Of a DNA stretch of 64,000 bases, positions 9,309-18,874 are shown in pieces (position 1 is the first letter of the stretch; each line of letters begins with the position of its first letter). The stretch is from Colwellia sp. E2M01. GTDB lineage: Bacteria; Pseudomonadota; Gammaproteobacteria; Enterobacterales; Alteromonadaceae. The notes below the pieces were generated by a model. That model saw nothing but the letters and a program-made list of their open reading frames with translations, was not told the origin of the DNA and made no database searches. The position numbers and the translations under genes were made by a program. The stretch is taken from NCBI RefSeq assembly GCF_018860585.1, contig NZ_JAHKPR010000048.1:10200-74199 (forward strand), written 5' to 3'.

Positions 9309-9663
9309 ATATTTTTAATCCTAAGTGCATACTTATAAATCTATTATTGATTAGCTAAGTGATTAATTTTTAGTTTTGAATTCAACGCTATGCGTATATT
9401 GAGTTAACGTATTAATAAATGATTGATAATAACTTTTTTGTTTTATGTTGTTGCAATTGCAGCAGCTAATGTATTTACTGCAACGATAAAAAAGACTTAA
9501 CTAACCCCCATACTACACCAATAACATACTAGCTTGTTAACTACTCTGCCTTATTTAACTAAAAATCTTGGTTAAGAGTTGATAAACATAAAGAAAAACA
9601 TTCTAATAAGTTGTTATTACACTTTTAAGAACTCGTCATAGAATAAGGACATAAAGGCGCACC
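9309..9663. other. 355-base intergenic region upstream of the methyltransferase-helicase cassette
   Basis: AT-rich divergent promoter region between the uncharacterised protein and the methyltransferase gene. No ORF worth calling, no repeat and no convincing operator was seen. A TTGATA hexamer near 9579 followed at 17 bases by TCTAAT is a weak sigma-70 candidate; I place little weight on it. Confidence 0.4.
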
Positions 9664-10251
9664 ATGACAACTGATTTTTATAATGAAAACGCAAGCGGCT
9701 TTTTTGACGATACTATCAATGCTGATCTTTCCGATATTTACCAAAACTTTTTACCCTTATTAAAAAGCAATGCTCATATCCTTGATGCTGGCTGTGGTTC
9801 AGGTAGAGATGCCGCTTTTTTTAGCCAAAAAAATTATTCGGTCACCGCTTTTGATGCCAGTGAAGCGTTAGTCTTAAAAGCACGTGAACATACTGGCTTA
9901 GCGATTAGTTTAAATACCTTTGAGAATTTTCAGCGCGAGCCTACAACTCCGTTATTTGATGCCATTTGGGCTTGCGCTTCTTTACTACACGTACCAAGTG
10001 ACAAGATAGCCGCTTCTTTTTCAAATTTAGCCACGCAGTTACAGCAAAATGGCATTTTTTATTGCTCGTTTAAATTAGGTACTGAAGATACACATCGCAA
10101 TGGCCGTTACTTCACTAATGCTGATGCGGCACGTTTAGCTAGCTTCATAGAAAACACTCCATTAGTTATTGAAAAAATATGGATTACTGATGATGTTCGT
10201 CCTGATCGTCAAGATGAAAAATGGTTAAATGCCATTTTACGAAAAGTGTAA
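9664..10251 (+). CDS. class I SAM-dependent methyltransferase
   Basis: Small (195 aa) Rossmann-fold methyltransferase. Motif I is ILDAGCGSGRDAAFF near 39-53, the acidic end of strand 2 is VTAFDAS near 59-65, and a post-II/motif IV-like stretch is DAIWACASLLHVP near 100-112. There is no target-recognition domain or DPPY/NPPY motif, so it does not look like a DNA modification enzyme of a classical restriction system; the nearest types are the small tellurite-resistance/TehB-like or metabolite methyltransferases. Its end lies just upstream of, and nearly touches, the helicase gene (start 29 bases after the stop), which points to one transcript. Substrate unknown. Confidence 0.85.
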   Translation: MTTDFYNENASGFFDDTINADLSDIYQNFLPLLKSNAHILDAGCGSGRDAAFFSQKNYSVTAFDASEALVLKAREHTGLAISLNTFENFQREPTTPLFDAIWACASLLHVPSDKIAASFSNLATQLQQNGIFYCSFKLGTEDTHRNGRYFTNADAARLASFIENTPLVIEKIWITDDVRPDRQDEKWLNAILRKV

Positions 10252-10279
10252 TGATATATATTCTGCCGCGAAATTCTCT

Positions 10280-13200
10280 ATGACTTTATCTGAAAGAAAC
10301 ACCGCCCTTGATAACTTACTCGCTCAATTTAATTATTCGTTCGCAGAAGTTATTACCGTAGGTCGGCTTTATACTCAAACAAACCAACCTGCCGTTATTA
10401 TTGATTCAAACCTTTATCAATTGTCGATAGAAGATTACCAGTACATTGATTACACCAGTTATCAAAACAGAATCATGCATCAATACAATGGTGTTTATCG
10501 TTTTTTAGCGACAGATTTATCACTTTTAGAAAACGAATTATCTCTATTTTTAGCAAACAAAGAATTAAGTGAGCTTAATTTAAAAATATACGGCGCTAAC
10601 CGCACTGACAGCCATATTGATCCCACACCACCAGAATACAATTTTGCCTTATCGTTTGAGCAAGTTTTTAGTGGTAAACATATTCATGCCTTACACCCCG
10701 AAGCACCTTATGTAGATTGCCAAGGTCATCGCCGTCACATTGATTATGTTTTACACCGCACATCTCACCCAATTGCCATTGAACTTAACGGCGAACAATA
10801 TCATCACCCACTTTCAGCAATAGTGTCTGAAAAGAAATACCGCTCACAGTTATTTAAACAAAACTCTTTAGTACATGATGGTTATCAAGTTTATCGTTGG
10901 TCAAATCGAGGTATGCAAGACAAATTTAAGTTTGAAGATCAATTAAAAGAGTATTTTGGTAGTAGTGATAATTTTCAATCAGCACCACTTTACCGCGCCA
11001 CACGTAACGTAGATTTTGAACTATATGCACATCAAGAAAAAGCGGTTGAGGCATTACAAGAAAAACGCAAGCAAGGCGAACAAACCTTTTTAATAGTATT
11101 ACCAACAGGCACAGGTAAAACAGAAGTTTTTATTGAAGATTTCAGGCAAGAGTTTGCCAAAGGTAATATCACTAAATCACTGGCAATTGTGCCAAGTACA
11201 GAATTAAAAAAACAACTGATTGAACGAGTTAAAAGCCAATTACCCAACATTAATGTCGGTGAGAATGTTAATAACTCAAACCTTGATGTAATTGTGCAAA
11301 CTAGCGCTTATGTCTTACGTCATTTCAGAACAATACCAACCAATTATTTTGATTATATTCTGGTTGATGAAGCACATCGCGCTGCTGCCCACGGATTAAG
11401 AAACGTATTAGAACATTTTACACCTAAGAGTTTACTAGGCTTAACCGCTACAGATGAACGATTAGATCAGCAACGCTTAGAAGATATTTTTGGTAGTTAT
11501 CAAGTAAACCTCACTTTAGAAGAAGCAATAAAACAAAAGCTCGTTCCACAAATCAGAGCCTTTCGCTTACTTTCAAATATTGATTTATCAAACGTGCGCT
11601 TTAACGGTAAAGAGTACATAAAAAGTGACTTACAAAAAACCGTACAAGTACCGTCTCGCGACCAATTAGTAGTAGATTTACTATTAAAATACTTCACCGA
11701 AACTAGCGATAATGCTTCGTCACTGACGGTCAAGCAAGGCGTTATTTTTTGTGTCGATATCAAACATGCCAACCGCATGGCTGCATTACTCAAACAACAT
11801 GGTATTAAAGCCGCTTCTGTTCACGGTACTGATAGGCAAGGTTTAGGTGAATATAAACAGGGTAATATACAATTTCTCTGCGCTTGCGATTTACTTAACG
11901 AAGGTTGGGATGCACCGCAAACATCAATCATCGTAATGGCAAGACCAACTATGTCTAAAGTGCTATATACCCAACAGCTTGGCCGCGGAACTCGTAGTCA
12001 CCCTGACAAAGAAGCACTTTACGTTATTGACGTAGTGGATAGTTACAGCTCTGCTTTACAACCTTGGTCTGTGCACAGTTTATTTAATTTTGGTTTATAT
12101 AAGCCTTTTGCTGATTTAGTCGACAATGTTGCAACGCCAACGAGTGAACTCACCATTCTAGACGGGTTATGGGAGGAAGAGCGCCGTTTAGAGCCAATTA
12201 ATATTTTTAATTTTGAAAAAGAATTTGGCGACTTACTCAATGAAGAGCAACTAGCACGAGAGTTATTTTTATCAACAGGCACTATCAGAGCATGGTTGAA
12301 AAAAGATCAAATTTCGCCATTTAAAACCCTACCTTTCGGTAATAAAACCTTAAACTACTTCTCTGACGAACAAGTTACAGAAATTAAAATCGCAAACAAT
12401 ATAAAAGAGCGAACCGAAGACACACGTAAAACCGATTTTTATGAATTTTTAGAAAAAAGAGATTATAACTTCTCCTACAAAATTATCTTCTTACTTGCCA
12501 TGGTTAACCATTGTAATGAGCGCGGCGAACAGTCCATTGATGATTTAGTATTAATATACCAAGACTTTTATCAAACATTACTTGATAAATTTGGCTCTGC
12601 TGAAAAAGCTAAAAACCCATTAAACAAGCAAGAAAATCTCGACAATCTTACCTATTTAAAAAGAAGTTTAAGGGAAAATCCTTTTGAAAAATTTGAACGT
12701 AAGCGTTTCTTTTATCAGTGTAATGACCTGAATATTATTTCATTCGACTCTGTTCTTTGGGAAAAAATGAACCATGAAGATATTACCAAAATCACCAAAC
12801 AAATGATTGATGACGGTATTAATTACTATCAAAAAATAAATATTACCTTAACGGAAAACGACTTCAGCAATTTAACCAAGCAAGGTTCAACAAATCAGAC
12901 TCAAGAATTAACACTCAAAGAGGCTGAAACGACTAACACACAAGCGGCAAATGAAGACGAAATTGATAATATTCAAGGTTTAGATCTACCCTTCTATCCA
13001 AGCTTAAAAATTGCCTGTGGACATTTTAAAACCAGTGAACATGAAGAAGTTGAAAATTTATTTATCCCCGATCATGCCCATAGCTTTGGCGCATTAAATC
13101 CGACTATTCATTTTGTTGCGACAGCATCAGGTAACTCAATGAACGGCGGTAAAAACCCTGTTAAAGATGGTGATTTACTATTACTTGAACTGATCACGCC

Positions 13201-13405
13201 AACCAATTCAGGTTCTATTTCGGGTTTAACACTCGCTATAGAAATGCAGGACGAGTCAGGTGACGACCAATACTTATTACGCGTAGTAAAAAAACAAAGT
13301 AATGGTCAATATGTATTAGTAGCGAATAACCCAGATTACACCGACAAACTAGCTAATGAATATATGCATACATTTGCACGGTTAAAATCAGTATTATCAA
13401 TGTAA
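10280..13405 (+). CDS. multidomain DUF559-like nuclease/SF2 helicase/HTH/S24-like fusion protein
   Basis: A 1041-aa protein with four recognisable parts. Residues about 135-210 look like a DUF559/Vsr-type PD-(D/E)XK domain (HIDYVLHRT, then AIELNGEQYHHP, then YQVYRWS). Residues about 250-620 are an SF2 helicase: Walker A LPTGTGKT near 275, DEAH near 362, GLTATDERLD near 392, motif VI QLGRGTRSHP near 565. Residues about 653-700 resemble a MerR/excisionase-type HTH (EQLARELFLSTGTIRAWLK). Residues about 905-1041 resemble an S24/LexA-type domain with GNSMNGG near 950 and GDLLLLE, but the place of the catalytic lysine seems to hold leucine (YLLRVV). Start 10280 is preferred; an in-frame ATG at 10229 would overlap the methyltransferase gene. 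DNA repair or anti-phage defence are both plausible; neither is proven. Confidence 0.85.
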   Translation: MTLSERNTALDNLLAQFNYSFAEVITVGRLYTQTNQPAVIIDSNLYQLSIEDYQYIDYTSYQNRIMHQYNGVYRFLATDLSLLENELSLFLANKELSELNLKIYGANRTDSHIDPTPPEYNFALSFEQVFSGKHIHALHPEAPYVDCQGHRRHIDYVLHRTSHPIAIELNGEQYHHPLSAIVSEKKYRSQLFKQNSLVHDGYQVYRWSNRGMQDKFKFEDQLKEYFGSSDNFQSAPLYRATRNVDFELYAHQEKAVEALQEKRKQGEQTFLIVLPTGTGKTEVFIEDFRQEFAKGNITKSLAIVPSTELKKQLIERVKSQLPNINVGENVNNSNLDVIVQTSAYVLRHFRTIPTNYFDYILVDEAHRAAAHGLRNVLEHFTPKSLLGLTATDERLDQQRLEDIFGSYQVNLTLEEAIKQKLVPQIRAFRLLSNIDLSNVRFNGKEYIKSDLQKTVQVPSRDQLVVDLLLKYFTETSDNASSLTVKQGVIFCVDIKHANRMAALLKQHGIKAASVHGTDRQGLGEYKQGNIQFLCACDLLNEGWDAPQTSIIVMARPTMSKVLYTQQLGRGTRSHPDKEALYVIDVVDSYSSALQPWSVHSLFNFGLYKPFADLVDNVATPTSELTILDGLWEEERRLEPINIFNFEKEFGDLLNEEQLARELFLSTGTIRAWLKKDQISPFKTLPFGNKTLNYFSDEQVTEIKIANNIKERTEDTRKTDFYEFLEKRDYNFSYKIIFLLAMVNHCNERGEQSIDDLVLIYQDFYQTLLDKFGSAEKAKNPLNKQENLDNLTYLKRSLRENPFEKFERKRFFYQCNDLNIISFDSVLWEKMNHEDITKITKQMIDDGINYYQKINITLTENDFSNLTKQGSTNQTQELTLKEAETTNTQAANEDEIDNIQGLDLPFYPSLKIACGHFKTSEHEEVENLFIPDHAHSFGALNPTIHFVATASGNSMNGGKNPVKDGDLLLLELITPTNSGSISGLTLAIEMQDESGDDQYLLRVVKKQSNGQYVLVANNPDYTDKLANEYMHTFARLKSVLSM

Positions 13406-13465
13406 ATTTAATCAATTAATCAACAGTATAGCTATTAAAGTTTTAATAAAAATAAGGGCATTACA

Positions 13466-14422
13466 ATGACCAGAATCGCGTTCGCTTCCTGCTGCCGCTA
13501 TGAATCATTTCCACATATACCGCATAATTTAAAGCAAGCTGAATGGCGAGTTGTTGCGGACACAAACCCTGATTACCTGTTCTTATTAGGCGATCAAATT
13601 TATATGGATTACGGGCTTCGCTTTTTTAGTCAAGAGTATATTCGCTCCCCTGAAAAATTAACTATAGATCAATTTGAAGCCAAAATGGACGCTAAGTATT
13701 CTCAGCAGTTTTCCGTACCTCATTTCAATAATTTAATCACTAAAATGCGTGAAAAAAATGCTCTCTTTGCCACATGGGACGATCATGATTTTGCTTGGGA
13801 TAACGCCTTAGGTAGCGATGTACCTGATGATAAAAAAGCGGTTTCAACCAGATTATTTAAACAGTGGGTCTTGGGACAAGAAAAGCCTGATGATAAACCA
13901 ATTTATCGTTATGTTGATTTACCCAAAGATAACCCAGTCGCACGTTTTATTATTTTAGATAACCGTAGTTACTCAAACAAAAAAAGTATGCTGGGTGAAA
14001 CACAGATGGCATTTTTACTAGAAAAAATGCAGCACAAGCTTGCCCATACCTTTGTTTGTTCAAGTCTGACGTTAACGCAAGGTGGTGAAGACTGGTCCAA
14101 TTTTAGCGACGAATATGCGCTTTTTTGCCAAGCCGTACACGCTTCTGAGCCTAATGTTTTCTTTGTTGCTGGTGATATACATAAAAACAAATTACTCGAG
14201 CCCAATAAAAAACGTCCGTGTTATGAAATAATTTCTTCAGGTATTTCAGTAAACTACTTAGCATTACCTTTTAGTTTTGATGACCGACACAATTGGGGAA
14301 GTATAGAGTTTGATGAAAACTCCGTCACCGTTGAGTTACACAAGGTAAAAGTAAGTAATTTGGGAGAAATAAAAGAAACAGAATGCACACGTAGCACTTT
14401 ATCTCTTTTAAATACTGGCTAA
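13466..14422 (+). CDS. PhoD-like metallophosphatase
   Basis: Member of the PhoD/metallophosphatase superfamily (318 aa), shorter than secreted PhoD enzymes and without a signal peptide, so probably cytoplasmic. Metal-site motifs are visible: RIAFASCC at the start, FLLGDQIYMDYG near 40-51, TWDDHDFAWDN near 106-116 and VAGDIHKNK near 236-244. PhoD relatives are phosphodiesterases or phosphatases using Fe/Ca. It follows the helicase gene by 60 bases on the same strand and is convergent with def (17-base gap), so it is probably the last gene of the methyltransferase-helicase transcript. The substrate (nucleotide, phospholipid or nucleic-acid end) is unknown. Confidence 0.85.
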   Translation: MTRIAFASCCRYESFPHIPHNLKQAEWRVVADTNPDYLFLLGDQIYMDYGLRFFSQEYIRSPEKLTIDQFEAKMDAKYSQQFSVPHFNNLITKMREKNALFATWDDHDFAWDNALGSDVPDDKKAVSTRLFKQWVLGQEKPDDKPIYRYVDLPKDNPVARFIILDNRSYSNKKSMLGETQMAFLLEKMQHKLAHTFVCSSLTLTQGGEDWSNFSDEYALFCQAVHASEPNVFFVAGDIHKNKLLEPNKKRPCYEIISSGISVNYLALPFSFDDRHNWGSIEFDENSVTVELHKVKVSNLGEIKETECTRSTLSLLNTG

Positions 14423-14439
14423 GTGCTATAACAATTAAT

Positions 14440-14982
14440 TTACCTACAATACTGCTTATACCATTCACTTTCGCTGATCAAATCTTGTGTGGTTTCTAGT
14501 TGGTCGATAAACGTTAAGCCGTTTAGATGGTCTAGCTCGTGTTGAAAAATACGGGCGATAAAGCCGTTAAGTTCGCGGTTATGTTCAATGCCTTGTTGGT
14601 CAAAGTAACGTACTTTAATACGGGTATGTCTTGGTACTAAGCCACGCATACTTGGCACGCTTAAACACCCTTCCCAGTCTTTAACTTTTTCATCTGAGTA
14701 TTCGATAATTTCAGGATTAATAATGGCTGTTGGCTCCATTAAAGGTGCGCCTGGGTATCGCGCATTGGGTTTTGAACACATAATAAAAATTCGTGCGCTG
14801 TGATGAACTTGCGGTGCGGCAATACCAACTCCACCTGCCGCTTGTACTGTAGACATCATTGCTTTAATCAGGTTTTGGCAGTCATCACCTAATATGTCGT
14901 CGACTTCAAGCGCGCGTTGTCTTAACACTTGCGCGCCTAATTGAGCTATATTGCTTTTATCTTTGGTTGTGGTGTTCGCCAT
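14440..14982 (-). CDS. def: peptide deformylase
   Basis: Removes the formyl group from the N-terminal methionine of new proteins, a cytoplasmic Fe2+/Zn2+ metalloprotease-type enzyme. All three signatures are present: GVGIAAPQV near 52-60, EGCLSVP near 104-110 (metal-ligand Cys) and QHELDHLNG near 146-154 (two metal-ligand His and the catalytic Glu). Start at ATG 14982; a TTG at 14991 is in frame. It is isolated from fmt and the ribosomal-maturation genes that often sit beside def, which suggests this may be a second copy; not testable here. Confidence 0.95.
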   Translation of the reverse strand: MANTTTKDKSNIAQLGAQVLRQRALEVDDILGDDCQNLIKAMMSTVQAAGGVGIAAPQVHHSARIFIMCSKPNARYPGAPLMEPTAIINPEIIEYSDEKVKDWEGCLSVPSMRGLVPRHTRIKVRYFDQQGIEHNRELNGFIARIFQHELDHLNGLTFIDQLETTQDLISESEWYKQYCR

Positions 14983-15186
14983 TACTTTCAACTTATTGTA
15001 TGAGTAGAATTTAAAGTAGAAAACAAGTAAGTTTTCACAAGATAAAATATTAACTTAAAAACATTACCGATGAATCAAATAGTTGTGTTTAATACTCATA
15101 TTAAATATGAATCATGATACAACCATGACAATTGATAAAATTAAGCGGGATATGATAGCTATATCAAAATAAAAAGGATGACTCTT

Positions 15187-17031
15187 ATGAATAAACATAT
15201 TTTAAGCCTAATTACCGTAGCCGTTTCAATTGCCTTACTGACTAACTGCTCAAGCCAAATGAAGCAAGACTCGGCAGATGAAAAGTCTACACCTGAAGTA
15301 ATATCCGCTAACCAGCAAAAAGAAGTCGATGTTATTGACGTTCAAGGCATGCAAAGTGACATGTCTCGCGAAGTTGCCGCTCAACAAGAATTAACAGCCA
15401 AAAATGCTGAAAAAAGTGCGATAAAAATGGAAAAAAGAGAAAGAGCGCCAGCGCCACCAGTGATGGCGAAAACCCATTTAGCGCAAGCTCGTTCAACTTC
15501 TTCCTCATTAGCGGTAATGAGCGAACAAGGCCAAGGTTTTGAGAGTGATGTGCAACCTATGCCTGAAATATTGCTCGAACCAAAGCACTCACAAAACGCG
15601 TATCAAATATTTAAAAAATACGGTGTAAACCCAACTTTAGAAACGCGTAACACCCCTGTTTCAACGTTTTCAATGGATGTGGATAACGGCTCATATAGAT
15701 TAGCCGCAGATATGCTCAACAGAAATAGACTGCCTAATATAGACGGTATTCGTATTGAGGAATTTATTAATGCTTTTGACTACGATTACACCCCAAGCAA
15801 AGACACTTTTGGCATTAGCGCGCAGGTTTTTCCGTCGCCAAATCGTGAGGGTTATCATGTACTACACTTGGGCGTACAAACTAAAAAATTAAAAGATATT
15901 GAGCGTAATCCGAGTAATTTAGTGTTAGTTGCTGATACCTCAGGCTCGATGCGCGGTGGTAATTTAGCGCTATTAAAAGAAGCGTTTACCACCTTAGTAT
16001 CACAGCTTGATGCAAACGATAATGTGTCTATTATCACCTATAGCGATCAAGCAAACGTAGTATTACCCGCAACCAAAGTAGCAGATAAAAACACCATTTA
16101 CGCAGTAATAAATTCCTTAACAGCCAATGGCAGTACCAATGCTGCATCGGGTATAAACTTGGCTTACCAACAAGCTGAAAAAATGTATGCGCCAGGCTTT
16201 AACAATCGCGTTATTTTAACGTCTGATGGTATGGCAAACGTAGGCTCAACTTCACCTGAAGGTATTTTAAATCGAATTACGGAAAGTAAAGACAAAGGCA
16301 TATTTTTAACAACGGTTGGCGTAGGCCAAGGTAATTTTAACGACCATTTACTTGAGCAATTAGCCAACCAAGGTAACGGTCAGTATTTATATTTAGGTAA
16401 CACAAAGGATATTCAAAATAACTTTGTTGATGGACTTACTCAATCATTACAAACTGTCGCTAAAGATGCCAAAGTACAAGTAATTTTTAATGAAGAAGCC
16501 GTAAGCAGTTATCGTTTATTGGGTTATGAAAACCGCGCCTTAAAAACAGAAGATTTTACCGACCCAAATAAAGATGGTGGCGAAATAGGCGCAGGACACA
16601 GTGTTACTGTTTTATATGAAGTAAAACTTACTGAACAACTATCAAATAAAGATGCAGAAGCGAGTTTAGCTGAAGTCGCGGTTGCTTATAAAAAGCCGAT
16701 GGGTAACAAAGTTAACACCATGAAAAAATCTATCCCGCATAAAGTTATTGTTGATAACATTGGAAAGGCATCACCTGCGAGCGTACTTTCTATCGCGGTT
16801 GCTTCATTTTCTGAAAAACTTCGTCAAACCTATTGGGCTAGAAGTTATCAATATAATCAAATAAATGATTTGTTGAACAACTTGCCATTACAATATCGTC
16901 AACAAGATCAAGTTATCGAACTACAAAAATTACTTAAACACGCTGAAGTAATTGATAACCGAAGTGATGATTTTGAAGCGCAATATCCGGTTGCGCAAAT
17001 GAACTTTGAAAGAGTGCCGTTACTTGATTAA
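15187..17031 (+). CDS. YfbK-like von Willebrand factor A domain lipoprotein
   Basis: Envelope protein of the YfbK family (614 aa). The N-terminus has a signal peptide with lipobox-like LLTNC near 18-22, followed by a low-complexity charged linker to about residue 130. Next come the vWF_A N-terminal region (KYGVNPTLETRNTPVSTFSMDVD), a vWA domain (about 215-400) with the MIDAS motif DTSGSM near 255, and a C-terminal DUF3520-like region (about 420-600). Function is unknown in the family; vWA domains bind metal-dependent partners. Start 15187 follows AAGGA at suitable spacing; the ATG at 15178 overlaps that ribosome site. The stop overlaps the start of the histidine kinase, so the three genes to 19542 form an operon. 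Confidence 0.85.
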   Translation: MNKHILSLITVAVSIALLTNCSSQMKQDSADEKSTPEVISANQQKEVDVIDVQGMQSDMSREVAAQQELTAKNAEKSAIKMEKRERAPAPPVMAKTHLAQARSTSSSLAVMSEQGQGFESDVQPMPEILLEPKHSQNAYQIFKKYGVNPTLETRNTPVSTFSMDVDNGSYRLAADMLNRNRLPNIDGIRIEEFINAFDYDYTPSKDTFGISAQVFPSPNREGYHVLHLGVQTKKLKDIERNPSNLVLVADTSGSMRGGNLALLKEAFTTLVSQLDANDNVSIITYSDQANVVLPATKVADKNTIYAVINSLTANGSTNAASGINLAYQQAEKMYAPGFNNRVILTSDGMANVGSTSPEGILNRITESKDKGIFLTTVGVGQGNFNDHLLEQLANQGNGQYLYLGNTKDIQNNFVDGLTQSLQTVAKDAKVQVIFNEEAVSSYRLLGYENRALKTEDFTDPNKDGGEIGAGHSVTVLYEVKLTEQLSNKDAEASLAEVAVAYKKPMGNKVNTMKKSIPHKVIVDNIGKASPASVLSIAVASFSEKLRQTYWARSYQYNQINDLLNNLPLQYRQQDQVIELQKLLKHAEVIDNRSDDFEAQYPVAQMNFERVPLLD

Positions 17032-18874
17032 CTCTAAAAAGGTTAATTCTAAGAACTATAACTATAAGAACGTTAATTCTAAGAATTTAACAGATAACAA
17101 ACTTACCACATTAATTTACCTTGTTATTGGTGTGGTAGGTATCGCAATTGGCAGCTTATTTATTGTGGAAGCACAGCAAAATAAGCTGCTGCTTAACGAT
17201 AATTATCAGTTATTAACTAATACCATTCAAAAAACCTTAATCAGCCAAGCAACAACACAAGTAAAACATTACCCTACAACCAATAAGCAGGTTGAAGAAC
17301 AATGGCTAACACTCGCTAGCAATATGTATTTATTTGATGATAAGCAGCGTTACCCGTATCAATTTTTAGGCAGTGCATCATTACAGCTTTCAGAAAAATG
17401 GCAGCAATTTACACAATTAGCACAAAGCTTGTCACCTGCAGAAAAATCAAGAATCGAAGCATTACAAGCACTATCGATAGCGATAAAGTCGCAAGACAAC
17501 CAAGCAATAACGCAACAAACTAATAACTATTTTGATTTAGTGGCTAACTTTCAATTATCGGCGTTAAGTGAAGTTATCTCAGCATTAAAATTTTTAACCA
17601 TTGATAGCGAAAACCAATGGAATAAAACCTTGGTTCAGCAAATGTTGATCAGCGGCAATACACTGTTTAAGCCTGTCGCTTATTATTTATATAAAGACAA
17701 TAAACACTTTAGCCAAGCGGATATCGACAAAATACAACAAATGATGCTGCAGTTGCTAGAGCAAGCAAACCTTAATACCACTTGGCTAACAAAAAATACT
17801 GAACTAATGCTTAAATCTATTAAAATAGGAACTACTAGGCCATTTATTCTTGCAGAAAAACAGGTTAATTATTCATTATCAATACCCGGTTATATTTACC
17901 TTGAGTTAGATAATAATTATCAGCTATTAATGCCCTACTCATTAACTAAAGCATTACCCAAAGCCATTAACGAATTAAAGCAACAAGGTGTTTTGATGCC
18001 TGATGACGTTATTCTTTTAAACTCTGAGACTGCTTTAACTAATTCCAATTTAACCAATGTCAGCTTTATTATTAACAAACCCGCTTGGCAAACATTAGCT
18101 GAACAACAGCAATGGTTTTTTATCTCTAAATTTGTATTGTTAATTGTCTTTATTGTTTCTTTAACACTTGTTTCACGCTTATTGATTAGTCAGCAAAAAA
18201 AGAAACAAAGCTATATTGCCATGCGTGAACAGTTTATTAATTTAGTAAGCCATGAATTAAAAACTCCGCTAGCGGCAATAAGAATCATGTCTGAAACCGT
18301 AGAAAAACGCAGTACTAAACAATTAAGTGTAAAAGACTATCCCACACGTATTATTAATGAAGTAGACCGTCTGTGGTTAATGGTTGATAACTTACTGTCG
18401 ATGAATCGCCTAAAATCAAATGAAGTAGCACTGACTCTGCAAACCGTTAGCTTGCATAATATTATTGATTACAGCTTTGAAAAACATAATGAACATAGTC
18501 CTAAACCAGCGACACTCAGCAATAATATTTCGCCAGATGCGCTGATCCAAGTTGATGAGTTATTGTTTGAATTGGTGATCAGTAACATTATTTCAAATGC
18601 GATAAAATATAACGATAAAACCGAAATAACTCTTAAGGTGAGTTACCACGAGGCCGATAGAAAGTTAATTCTTGTTGATAATTCTTGTGGTATTGAACCA
18701 CATCAATGGCAACAGGTTTTTGATGAATTCCAACGCCTTCCCCAACAAAAAGCCATCAGTGGTAATGGCATTGGGTTAGCTTTATGCAAATTGATTTTAC
18801 GACAACATAATGCAGATATTTCAATACAGCAATCAAGTAAAGAAGGCACCACATGGCAAATAGTATTCTTATAG
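17024..18874 (+). CDS. membrane sensor histidine kinase
   Basis: Two-component sensor of about 616 residues. One helix lies near the N-terminus (LIYLVIGVVGIAIGSLFIV), then a long periplasmic sensor region of about 325 residues that I cannot assign, a second helix, and the kinase core. This has the H-box FINLVSHELKTPLAAIR, the N-box NIISNAIKYND, VDNSCGIEP and the G2 box GNGIGLALCK. No ATG is available in frame before the first helix: TTG 17024 with AAAGAG nine bases upstream, or TTG 17006, must serve. The start therefore overlaps the end of the vWA gene, and the 3' end overlaps the response regulator by 22 bases. The vWA lipoprotein may be its sensory partner or target (inference). Confidence 0.9.
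   Translation: MINSKKVNSKNYNYKNVNSKNLTDNKLTTLIYLVIGVVGIAIGSLFIVEAQQNKLLLNDNYQLLTNTIQKTLISQATTQVKHYPTTNKQVEEQWLTLASNMYLFDDKQRYPYQFLGSASLQLSEKWQQFTQLAQSLSPAEKSRIEALQALSIAIKSQDNQAITQQTNNYFDLVANFQLSALSEVISALKFLTIDSENQWNKTLVQQMLISGNTLFKPVAYYLYKDNKHFSQADIDKIQQMMLQLLEQANLNTTWLTKNTELMLKSIKIGTTRPFILAEKQVNYSLSIPGYIYLELDNNYQLLMPYSLTKALPKAINELKQQGVLMPDDVILLNSETALTNSNLTNVSFIINKPAWQTLAEQQQWFFISKFVLLIVFIVSLTLVSRLLISQQKKKQSYIAMREQFINLVSHELKTPLAAIRIMSETVEKRSTKQLSVKDYPTRIINEVDRLWLMVDNLLSMNRLKSNEVALTLQTVSLHNIIDYSFEKHNEHSPKPATLSNNISPDALIQVDELLFELVISNIISNAIKYNDKTEITLKVSYHEADRKLILVDNSCGIEPHQWQQVFDEFQRLPQQKAISGNGIGLALCKLILRQHNADISIQQSSKEGTTWQIVFL

Noticed and set aside
9664-10251. DNA modification methyltransferase of a restriction-modification pair
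   Set aside because: It has the SAM motif but no DPPY/NPPY catalytic motif or target-recognition domain and is too small; substrate left open.
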